DNA of 64,000 nucleotides from Rotaria socialis (taxonomy: Eukaryota > Rotifera > Eurotatoria > Philodinida > Philodinidae), in the NCBI GenBank assembly GCA_905331475.1, contig CAJNYU010004201.1, positions 70,935-134,934 of the forward strand, in the 5' to 3' direction. The stretch's first letter is position 1; every line of letters starts with the position of its first letter. Both the position numbers and the translations under genes were made by a program. The notes under the pieces were generated by a model that did no database searches, was not told the origin of the DNA, and saw only the letters and a program-made list of their open reading frames with translations. Of the stretch, positions 54,919-64,000 are shown in pieces.

Positions 54919-56862
54919 ATGGACGAACCGAATAGTTTCAGCGTTGTATCTATTAGAAGACTAATTAATGTTGATAGCTTTGGCAAAGGATCTATTCGAG
55001 AACAAAATAAAACTTATCGTATTACTGTCGAGCGAACCGGCAAGTTATTAATTGTACAACTTTTTCGTCAAATACTTGCTTTCTATGGTATAGGTACTCT
55101 TATTGAAATGGTACAATTTGCTCAAGAAGCAGAAGAACTATCTACGTACAAAATGAATTCTGACGTAGTATCCGACACAGAGGAATGGTTTAAAAGAAAA
55201 AAATCATTGACCAGAAAAAATAATGATAAACCAAGTAAGTTGGAATAAAGAATCTCTTGTTTTTTTAAGCTCATTATTTAGCTTCAAATTTGCAGAGAAC
55301 ATCAGCGTTGAAGACTAATGAAAGTTCACTGACTGATTCAAATAGTAATGATAATAGATACAACATGAAACAGCTGTAGACTTTATCATTAGGGAATGCA
55401 GTGCCTTTTGATAAAATCTTGATAGATTTTAAGTCACTATAGCAAAGAACATTTAATCGAATATCGGACTATCAGTCAGCTTACTCTTATATTTTTATTG
55501 ACCAGGATTTACTGTATCATCTGACAATGAGTTATATTTTTGTTTTTGACCATTTGAGAAGTCAGCATTGCATCATTAGTGTAGAGTAATTACTAGAAAT
55601 AGTTATTAGCAGTTTATCTTTGATTCCTTTGGTACGATGGTCAATGATTGCGAAGCACATCATTTGATTATATAATTGTCTATATATTTACTATACAATT
55701 TTTTAGATTTGTTTGATAAACAATTAACTGAACAACATACTTTTGGTAGATTATTCCAGTTAGTTGACTGAGTCGAAATTTATTCTCTTTGCTTTAGATC
55801 TTGATGTATATCGAACATATATAACATCGAATACTTGTTTATTTGACGAACCAAAGAAAGCTGGTAAGATTATCCATTTATAAAAGTAATATAGATTTGC
55901 ACAGATTTTATTTTTTCTATTTAAGGCGAGTTTTCCAGAATATCATCTGATAAAGGCGATGATGATGAATCAAGTTGTGATGAATAACAAAAAGCTGGTA
56001 AAACCATCGATGGTCATATTTTTAATTCGACTCTCAATCGTATACCTACTTCAAAATCCAGGAAGCATACCTCATCAAGAGTATCTCGACAAATACCTGA
56101 AAAACGACTTCGAGTTAATGATGCTTCATCACCAACTGTAAATGAAGGGAAACTTGGAGTTGATCAATCATCATCTTCATCAATAAATGCAATGAATTAT
56201 AAGTTGGGTCAACTTCGCAAACAAATAGCTGATCTTACTCGTTCATATGACCAACATCAGAAAACGTTGAATTTGGTTTTAAACAATCAAAATAAAATAG
56301 CCAAAGCTATGCGAAATCACAAAGTAAAGAGAGCTGCCATCGAATCAAATTTTTAGTTCTTGTTTTTTTTGTAGATTCCAATTGTATTAATCGATGAGAC
56401 AGGACATGGACCATCAGCATCTACTATTGATTCGAGCACTATCGTAAGTAGCTATTATTAACATTCTCTCTAACCTTTTTTTCTTAGACTTGCAAGTCCA
56501 CTACTGGCGAACAAATTGAACTGCTTCAAATTCCAACAGACAGAATGAATTCAAATAAATTTGTATTAAAAGCTGTAGATCGAATATTCAAGGACGGAAA
56601 AGAACTTATTGATCTTGATCCACGTTCCATCGATACAGATGATCGAATTAAAACTATTCGAGGTAAACCATTTCCAATTTATTACATAAACAGTTCTGTT
56701 CTTATTCTAGATGCTGTCCAAGTAAAATTTGGTTTAACAAATGATGAATTGGCAACAGTTTGGATGCCGATGCTAGAATGCATCAAGTCTAAGCGAAGAA
56801 ATTCAAAAGCTAAACTACGAAATACTACTACATCAAGTAGTTTCTTTCTCGGAAAATTCTAA
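54919..56862 (+). CDS. BEN-domain protein gene, apparently interrupted, between inverted repeats
   Basis: Plus-strand exons 54919(or earlier)-55234, 55798-55863, 55926-56323, 56375-56443, 56488-56662 and 56711-56862 join with consistent phases. The N-terminal part (YAEFAFISYMDEPNSF, SVVSIRRLI) recalls the leading domain of BEN proteins. A Ser/Asp-rich linker and a coiled coil follow (YKLGQLRKQIADLTRSYDQH). The C-terminal 100 residues fit the BEN domain, a DNA-binding and chromatin module: KFVLKAVDRIF, LDPRSIDTDDRIKTIR, DAVQVKFGLTNDELA and MLECIKSKRRN. The last intron is only 48 nt and divisible by three. The true start is unclear: upstream sequence in frame hits a stop, so a further 5' exon is probable. 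One in-frame TAA at 55985 means the gene is either broken, mis-spliced in my model or mis-sequenced. The interest lies in its position inside an inverted-repeat frame. Confidence 0.6.
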
Positions 56863-57429
56863 AACACGTTTCTACGTTTTTTCCTTCTAGATGAAAATAG
56901 TCTTCGCATTATATAGTACCGAAAGCCCATGAATATATATAACCGATCTTGTCAAAGCAACAAACTTTCGACAATCAAGCATTCAACAGAGAACCTTAAT
57001 GATGAATAAAATATTCATTAGACTTATAATTACATTGTTATTATTTAATTTACTTTTAATTGTTTTGTTTGACATTATATTTTATGTACATAGACTTGTT
57101 ATCCTGATTTATCTTTTTACACTCGGATCTTTTACATCGAGTACAATTGACTTATATTGAACTCCATCATACGTCAGTCGTTGAAATTTTAAGTGCTTTC
57201 CATAATTTGTAAATTGACTTTTTGTTATATATCTTAGTTGGTGCTATGCTAACTTTGTTCTTTTTTTTCTAACTTCATGACAAGAATATATGAAAATAGT
57301 ATGAGTAACTGTAATTATCTTTGCTTTTTTTTCTTGATTTTATTACTCTTTTTGATATTATACGTAATCAAAATAGTAGATTCTTGTGTAAATAAAACTT
57401 AGTCGGAACAATAGATCCAGTTAATAAAA

Positions 57430-57637
57430 ACAAATCTCAGAAATCACGATAATATCAGATAAATCAGCGATAAAGCTATGGTTAATGTTAAAAAGAATTA
57501 GAGATATATCGCGATTTATCGTAATAATCACTAAAACTATCGTTAAAAATCGGCGATTAATCGCGTTTTAGCTCACGATTATCGTTTCGATATATCGCGA
57601 TTAATCGGCGATTTTCTGGTGATTTCTAGGGCATGGG
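57430..57637. repeat. Right CGATTAATCG-rich repeat (candidate inverted terminus)
   Basis: Units such as atatcgcgattaatcggcga end in ...aatcggcgattttctggtg and catggg. Read on the minus strand it begins CCCATGCCCTAGAAATCACC and then AGAAAATCGCCGATT, matching the CCCATG and GAAAATCGCC of the left repeat. The internal units are shuffled, so the two sides are homologous but not a base-perfect terminal repeat. Confidence 0.6.
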
Positions 57638-58970
57638 AGTATGCCGACAGAGCAAAATAACTCGGTTCACAGAAGTGAACCGAACGTGTCAACCAAAGTC
57701 AATAGGCTCACTTCTGTTAAAAATTATTAACCAGTCAGATAAAAGTTTCGTATTTTACAACCATCCAATTTTTTATATTTTCAAGTCGATTGTAGACATA
57801 ACAGTATCACATGTAACACTTAATATAAACGCAGTTAGTTTGTGTTTTTATTTTCGTTTCAGACGTAAGTCTTGAAATAATTTTTATTCTCTGATATAAA
57901 CGCTAGTATCGAAGACTAGCTGTTAAAAATATTAGAAAGACTTTGTAGTATCTTATTATTATTGATGATTATAATATTTTTCTATTTAATGGAATATTTC
58001 TTTTGATGAGTTATTACAGTCGTATTGTTATTTTCTAAAAATCGAAGTGTTTTCCCGATAGATGTTATGCACCTAATTGCAATGATATCGAACGACGTAG
58101 ACATTGTTCAAAACTTGATATCAAACAATTGAAGTGTTGAACAAATATAATTTTATATTCTTATCGATCATAAAATTTTTATCTTGCGAAACGATATTGT
58201 TACTATGAGAAATTCCAATAAATTGTCTTGTCAACAAAATTAAGATAAGTATATGAGAAGATGCTTCGAGACTTGAAATGAAGATCCCTGAATTTTCATA
58301 ACTCAAGCCGAGTATTCATTACCATTGAATTTTTCTCCGACATCACCTTTCAAACTAGAACCTTTATAAAATCTCACAGAAAATCTTGAATTGTCGAGAG
58401 CTCTCTTTGATTCTTATTGATTGAATATTTTTGCGAAGTCTTCTTCTATTGGACTAAAACTTTTACCATGACGTTTCAATTATAATCATAAAAATATTCT
58501 GATCTCTCTGGTATTTAATGCAAAATTGCAATCAGGATTGATCATATGGGATCAAAAATTTCAATCAAATGAACTTTTCTTGACATGAATTTACAAGTCT
58601 CTCATTGAAAAAATCTACCAATCAAGTCTCATACTATTCTTTCACTTCGATACACAGTTTACACTATGAGAAAAGATTAATTCTCGATTTTTTTTTCTTT
58701 TGTTCTATTTTGTTTTAATATTTCGCCATGCTATGATGATGGTGCATCAGACTCTACGTTCAACATTCTGCTTCTTGATTCGTTCCTACGTTGCTCCTAG
58801 AGAATGCATTTTTTTTCTTTCGTTCTATGTTGTGTTTACTAACTGCGCAGAATCGACACGTAATCATGGGCTTTCTCGTTCTTTCGGGAAGTCATGCTTG
58901 TAGGCCGCGATGAGGGACAAATTTGAAGGAGAAAAAAAACTGTTTATTTCTTTCTTTTTCTCTTAACTTT
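57638..58970. other. Intergenic, no gene seen
   Basis: AT-rich upstream flank of ferritin. Frames at 57633-57875 and 58700-58903 show no family signal. Confidence 0.45.
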
Positions 58971-58977
58971 TCTCTTT

Positions 58978-58987
58978 CTATATAAAC
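58978..58987 (+). promoter_or_regulatory. TATA box of the ferritin gene
   Basis: ctatataaacc follows a long pyrimidine stretch about 40 bases before the IRE stem. Placement fits transcription starting near 59008-59015, which would put the IRE close to the cap, as needed for translational control. Confidence 0.5.
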
Positions 58988-59019
58988 CTAGATATACGTC
59001 GAATTTAGCATTTAGTCGA

Positions 59020-59054
59020 TTTGTTTTGCAGCAGCAGTGACTGTTCGTTACAAG
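59020..59054 (+). promoter_or_regulatory. Iron-responsive element in the ferritin 5' UTR
   Basis: Loop CAGTGA (59035-59040) closes a 5-bp stem agcag/ctgtt (with one G-U pair). The bulged C at 59029 is exactly in place, and a lower stem of g-c, u-g, two u-u mismatches, u-a, g-c, u-a, u-a follows. This matches the canonical IRE (C bulge, five pairs, CAGUGN). IRP binding would block ferritin translation when iron is low. Confidence 0.8.
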
Positions 59055-59128
59055 TCGTGTTTATCAATCATCATTAAATCTCAACAATTTTTTTTCAAAT
59101 CTAAAATACAAGGACTCCAACTTTAATT

Positions 59129-59992
59129 ATGTCAACAGAAAAACAAGTAGATCGTCAAAAAGCTCCAGTAGCAGCCAATCAATCACGAGAAAATCTCGTT
59201 CGATAGTATAAATTGATTTATTATTATTAAAATAATATTTTACTCTTGTCTGTTTTTTTTTCAGTAATTATCATGAAGATAATGAAGGTTTAATCAATCG
59301 ACAAATTAATTTAGAATTATATGCAAGTTACGTTTATACAGCAATGGCACATCATTTCGAACGACCTGATGTTGCTTTAAAAGGTAAATTTTGTTTTTTT
59401 ATATTAATCAATTCTATCTAAAAGAATATAATGTTTAGGTCATAGTAAGCTGTTCAAAAAAATGGCTGAAGAAGAACGTGAACATGCTAATAAATTCATG
59501 GAATATCAAAATAAACGTGGTGGTACAATTGTTCTTTTGGATATTAAAGTATGTTGAAAATTTCTACTCATAATATTGTCTTATAAATATATAATAATTA
59601 TTCAATAGAAACCTGTCCAACAAAGCTGGGGTTCAAGTCTTGAAGCACATGAAACAGCATTACAATTGGAAAAAGATGTTTACCAAGCATTACTTGAATT
59701 ACATTCATTTTCTTGTAAACACAAGTAAGATTATTATATGTTTTTTTTGTATAATCGTTTTGATTATTCGTTGATTCATTTAGTGATCCACATTTGACTG
59801 ATTATCTTGAAGGAGAATTTATTGAAGAACAGGTAATTAAATATTTAATATTATTTTTCTAGAATTTAATTTTTTGCTTTGTTTTAAAAGGTTAAATCAC
59901 TCCAAGAATACGCTGGTTATATTACTAACTTACGCCGTGTTGGTCCTGGTTTAGGAGAATATATTTTCGACAGGGAAGAACTTGATCATTAA
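59129..59992 (+). CDS. Ferritin heavy-chain type
   Basis: Iron storage and ferroxidase subunit, cytosolic (no signal peptide). Plus-strand exons 59129-59205, 59265-59383, 59439-59548, 59609-59724, 59784-59832 and 59891-59992 give 190 aa. Ferroxidase ligands are all present: Glu and Tyr in [13 protein letters not shown], the EExxH in [11 protein letters not shown], Glu in [12 protein letters not shown] and Gln in [16 protein letters not shown]. The second ferritin signature is [17 protein letters not shown], and the end [15 protein letters not shown] is typical of animal H ferritins. The N-terminal 20 residues are longer than in vertebrate H chains. Regulation: an IRE and a TATA box lie just upstream. 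Confidence 0.97.
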
Positions 59993-61794
59993 TTTTTTTC
60001 TAAAATTCATACGAACATTTTCTTTGATTCTATCTATCAATATCGTTCGAAAAAAGAAATATTAACCAAGTTTTCATCATATATAACTAGCTTTACCTGT
60101 CGTGTTCATCGTTCATTTGTTTAATGTATACAGTTCATTTTTTTTGCTATCAGTTAATTTGATGTTCGTATATTAAAAACAACCCAACATTCTTCAAGAT
60201 AACTAAAATTTCATATTGCATTGAGATACATACTGAATTTTCATAGCATAAATTAAATTCAAAAAAAAAGAAAGCATGTAATGTCGATTGGAATTTTTCT
60301 TACAGGATGACTACTGATGTTAACATTGTTTTTGCAAAATGTAATGACGTAGGACGATGTAACATAAGGCACTCATGTATTATTTTATAGCCGTTTTGCT
60401 CTAATTTAGGAATGACATATTATGTCGTTAATTCGTTTTGAATAACATTAATATCGCAATCTTTTTGTCTCTGAATCAATTTTTAAGTGAATCGAAAACT
60501 TATGTTACTAATCGAAAAATGCCTAGATTTTGAAATGTCAGTCCTACTCAAAAATAAGTCTACCAGAGAAAACGAAATTTCATATTTGTATACGTTATTT
60601 ATTTGACACTCGTTGTTGTGTGTATGAAAAGTAAAATGAAACTTCTATAAATGACACTACTCGAAATGAATTCTTCAATTGAAATGATTTTAAATGCACT
60701 TTTAGGCAAACAAACAATATGTAATGACATTTTAAAAATAGTGACGTACACATATATATCTATTGCATCGAATCCTTTTTAACATACTATGTTCGTAATG
60801 ACTATTATCCTTTTATAGGAACACAATTGCTTGCTCGTTTAATTAATTTTTCTATGCAAACAACCTGGTGGTTCGTTCTTTCTTGCATTGCTAGATTTTC
60901 TTTCACGATATGTAAGCTATATTTGAATCTATCATTGATTGAAATGTCAAATTGTGTTATTCATTATTTTATTTTTAAATATAAATCATACATTATAAGA
61001 AAAACCAAACAGAACTCCCTTTTTATTTCAAACAAAACGCAATTGTTAAATTATCAATCAAAGCTTTTATCTGGATTTATTCGTTAGTTGAATAAAGAGT
61101 ATGTGTCTTGAATATATATATATAACTATTGCACAGCAACGTCGTCAGCCTATGCAGAAAAAAAGTATAATGAATTCGTTTAAGTTTCGATAAGTTATTT
61201 TCTGAACAACATTGAACTACCATCGGGTAATAAAATACATACCACCTGATGTATTTTTAAAAGAATAAAATGAAACATTCATTCATTCATTCATTCATTC
61301 ATCTTCTTCTTCTTCTTCTTCTTCTTCATCTTCACTTTGCTAAGTTTAAAATACTTGTGATTTCACCTTCATCAATCTTCTTTTTCGATAGAATAGTTGT
61401 TCGATGATTTTTCATACGAATTATTTTCTTATTGAACTAGAATCATTTCTTCATATTTCAAATTTCAGATAGACAGACATATAGACACAGGAATACCAAC
61501 TTTCTATGATTACCTATATACAGTAGGAGTTATCGTACAGACACAAAACAAAAGCAATGCTAGCCGTTCTACAGTAAATTTTTAACTAATAAAATAGATT
61601 AATTATCAACAACTACTACTACTAGAGAGGTTTAATTAAGATAAAGATGAACGAGAAGAAGGTATTAGACTCCACTAGATTTCTTAATAAGAAAATTAGA
61701 AGCGTACTTAGAATCAACGATTAATTTTCATTTATGAACGAGATCGACGACCTAGAAAATTTTTCATCAATTAGAAATGATTATTTGAATATGG
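59993..61794. other. Convergent intergenic region with simple repeats
   Basis: Ferritin 3' UTR and the tail side of Tra2. It has a perfect (CATT)n run at 61280-61301 followed by (CTT)n at about 61302-61327. The frame at 60827-61087 has no splice or family support. Confidence 0.5.
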
Positions 61795-62609
61795 TTATTT
61801 ACGTGGTGAGCGTGATGGACTACGATGTCGCCGTGATGATCTATAATCGTTTCGAGAATTTCGAGTTTCACTGCAATAAATACAACAGATATAAATAAAA
61901 ATGATCAGGAACTAAGAGTTTCACTCACGCTACTCCCATATAAATTCCTGGTGTTCGATCATGCGGTTTATCAGTCAACGAAAAGTCAACACGAATCTTT
62001 TGACCATCAATATCCATTCCATGAGTTTCTCGTTTAGCCTTTTTAATCAATCATTCGTATTGAGGATAAATAAATAAATTCAAATAGTATAACTTACTGC
62101 TTTTGCATCTTCCATTCTATCATAATAGATAAAGCCAAAACCACGAGATCGACCAGTCTAGAAAAGTTCATATGAAATTTTGATAATAAAAACATAAAGA
62201 TTAAAATATTTACTCCACGATCATAAACGATATGAATATTATTGATTCGTCCAAATTTTGAAAAAATTCGTCGAACATCTCGTTCTTCTGTACGTGACGA
62301 GAGTCCAAAAACACCCAGAACATTGCTTGGTGTTGGATTCAGACGCTCAATTTCATCTTGGGCTTCATGTCCACTACTACGACTTCGATCGCGTCGAGGC
62401 GGAATAGGTGAACGATCTCGATTATGTCGTCGACGTTCACGACGTGGAGATCTTTGACAAACAAGAACGTTGATATACTATGTTTTCTTTTAAAATAATA
62501 AGCAAATACCTTGATCGGCATCGACCACGTGAACTTGATCGATGCGGCTAGAAATGTAGAAAATATTAATGAATAAATTGCTAATAAATCATGTACTCAT
62601 AATTACCAT
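61795..62609 (-). CDS. TRA2: Transformer-2 type SR splicing regulator
   Basis: Binds GA-rich exonic enhancers through one RRM and recruits spliceosome parts through RS regions. Minus-strand exons 62607-62609 (ATG only), 62510-62547, 62214-62451, 62098-62157, 61929-62038 and 61795-61870 give 174 aa. RS1: [19 protein letters not shown] and [36 protein letters not shown] with RNP2, [10 protein letters not shown], then [15 protein letters not shown] (RNP1) and [20 protein letters not shown]. The linker TPGIYMGV after the RRM is the Tra2 hallmark. RS2 is short ([12 protein letters not shown]). Human TRA2B is 288 aa, so both RS domains are reduced. The start codon forms the very end of its exon. 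Confidence 0.93.
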
Positions 62610-62964
62610 TACTTTCGAATGACAAAATTTTTGACAAAATGTAAAGCTGATTACTGTTCTACTTCCGTTGCCAATGGCGATATTATTGGGAATTATCAGT
62701 TTTTCATGTAGAATTATATATTTTATTTCAAAAACAGTACTAAACTTAAAATTAATTAAATTTTATTGTAATTCTTATTTAGGTTAAAGTTCTAGTTCTC
62801 CAGCATCTAGCGGTATCTGTCGACAAAAGTATGTTGCTTTCATTTTATAAATTGGTAATCATTCAAATCTAGTCTATGTTGCTAATCGAAGGTGTGGGTG
62901 TGGGTGTGGGCGTGGGTGGGGATGCAGATCAGCTATGTGTTTATTCGTTTTCATGTTTATATAG
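62610..62964. other. Short intergenic stretch with a GTGTGG repeat
   Basis: Divergent spacer between Tra2 (minus) and the next plus-strand gene. It includes a GTGTGG/GCGTGG minisatellite at 62891-62921. A first exon of the downstream gene may be here but was not identified. Confidence 0.4.
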
Positions 62965-63386
62965 GCTTTCTAGATACAACATTTGACTTGAATAACAATG
63001 AAACTGTTTATCCTATATGGAACAAAACTGCTGGTAGTGACAGCACTCCATCGGTTAGTAATACGTACACTGGCAACTACTACTCGACGGAAATATCGTC
63101 GCATGTATTTGATAAGAATGTCGGTATCATGTATACAAGTTATGGCGTATGTAATACTTCTTTCAATACGATATGCGGTGTTAACACTGACTTCTATCTG
63201 ACACCACAACATGGCACATCATTGATAATAGGTCTGCAAGTTTGTACAGGTCCCACTTATGCAACACGTGATCCGATTTCAATAACATTCGAAGGAAGCA
63301 ATCTAGTTGCTGCAATACTGAATATTGACTCAAGCGGTCTTGTTGCTTCAAAGCGTGGTTCGGATTCATGCACTATTGGTACTTAG
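62965..63386 (+). CDS. Partial secreted-type protein, EGSN motif
   Basis: After a tttatatag acceptor an open frame of about 140 residues runs to a stop at 63384-63386. Features: several Cys pairs (GVCNTSFNTICG), many Asn-x-Ser/Thr sites and a sequence TPQHGTSLIIGLQVCTGPTY followed by ATRDPISITFEGSN. RDP-x-(S/T)-x-T-x-EGSN occurs, as far as I remember, in large families of secreted beta-sandwich proteins in bdelloids and some bacteria. Here the expected second half (a GSSW-like strand) is replaced by AILNIDSSGLVASKRGSDSC. A signal peptide exon was not found, so the model is incomplete at its 5' end and possibly truncated at the 3' end. Function unknown. Confidence 0.5.
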
Positions 63387-64000
63387 AAGTTATACTTATT
63401 TATTTTTCAAGTAGTTAATACTAAGAACATTTAGTTTTAAATTTAAAATACCATCATGCATGCTTAAATTCTTTAATAAAAAATTCAATGATTTATTGCA
63501 AAGCAAATATTATATAGACTATGTAAATACAATAAGATGGAAGCTTTAATTCCGAACATGGGCTAGGTGAAAATGTTCTCCATTTCCAGTTTCAAAATGA
63601 AGCGTTCTCTTCTTTTTTTATTAGCATTATCATCTGAAAAATCTGTAGTTTCTGCCATCCGATCATGATAATTTTTCATCTTCCAATGTGTGAGCGAGTA
63701 ATCAATGAACTACAGCACTTCGAATTATTTCAATGGTGTGTGTAGGCATATACTATCCGACTAACTGAAGACCAGCATTGATTAAGAATGAAAGAAGTCT
63801 TGGTGCCGCCAGGATCGCATACAACTTTTTAGCCTTTGAGTCAACGAAAGAGTGACAAATTTACAGGATTTCTGATCATATAACTGGTGAACCATAAGGA
63901 ATGATGATCATAGTATTTCTCAATTATTTCCCTTAAGTTTTCGTCCTCAGACCATATTTTGTTTTTTAAAGATGGATCATTTAGTTTTCTATATAACTAA
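63387..64000. other. Window end, no gene seen
   Basis: AT-rich 3' flank of the partial secreted protein. It has an aataaaa-type signal at 63475-63482. Nothing else is recognised before the window ends. Confidence 0.4.

Noticed and set aside
60827-61087. 86-codon frame after ferritin
   Set aside because: AT-rich, no splice signals, no family features.
62242-62457. Arg/Ser-rich plus-strand frame
   Set aside because: It is the antisense of the Tra2 RS and RRM exon, whose codon bias makes the other strand look basic.
1-64000. CRISPR arrays, tRNA or rRNA genes
   Set aside because: No spaced direct repeats, and no cloverleaf with a plausible B box was found by eye; weak tRNAs could be missed.
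1-64000. Retroviral, LTR or Polinton-type elements
   Set aside because: No long direct terminal repeats or recognisable polymerase or capsid regions were seen.

Overview
This is a 64 kb piece of an animal nuclear genome. It is AT-rich, and its genes are split by many short GT-AG introns (mostly 45-70 nt, a few of 0.6-1.1 kb). The gene set is metazoan and looks spiralian: an Evx homeobox gene, tropomyosin, two-pore channel 2, BRD7/9, TMEM104, a Tra2 splicing factor and a ferritin with an iron-responsive element. It also carries an Ohr peroxidase of bacterial type and what look like splice acceptors sitting directly on start codons. I think a bdelloid rotifer most likely, because bdelloids have spliced-leader trans-splicing and much foreign DNA. 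That assignment is inference.

Layout. 0-8 kb: an unknown 198 aa gene and a TOG/HEAT-repeat (TOGARAM-like) gene, both minus, the latter with an 8-bp-TSD MITE in an intron. 10-14.6 kb: a small unknown exon, ARL6IP5 and BRD7/9, all minus. 15.7-16.6 kb: a dead mariner. 16.6-20.4 kb: a gene-free block upstream of Evx (plus). 21.9-25 kb: SRP9 and tropomyosin (minus), the latter with two mutually exclusive exons. 27-29 kb: a secreted CUB-trypsin protease (plus). 29-41.7 kb: a dense minus-strand series of Ohr, TPC2, B4GAT1, an unknown gene, hexokinase, RABAC1 and an intronless secreted protein. 43.6-44.7 kb: a broken mucin/EGF/VWA gene. 45.8-49.3 kb: MOSPD1 and TMEM104 (plus). 49.35-51.05 kb: a 1.7 kb near-perfect palindrome. 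51.7-53.3 kb: coding debris with two small MITEs. 54-57.6 kb: a BEN-domain gene between inverted CGATTAATCG-rich repeats. 59-60 kb: ferritin with an IRE. 61.8-62.6 kb: Tra2. 63 kb: a partial secreted protein.

Four same-strand gene pairs lie 90-210 bp apart, each with a pyrimidine/AT-rich AG acceptor 0-15 nt before the downstream ATG: BRD7/9-ARL6IP5, RABAC1-hexokinase, B4GAT1-TPC2 and MOSPD1-TMEM104. They look like operons resolved by trans-splicing. Several pairs share a cellular theme (membrane and secretory or endolysosomal proteins), but no single pathway joins the window.

Exon borders were placed by hand from splice signals, reading frame and remembered family sequences. No search was run. 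Unassigned stretches are listed as such.
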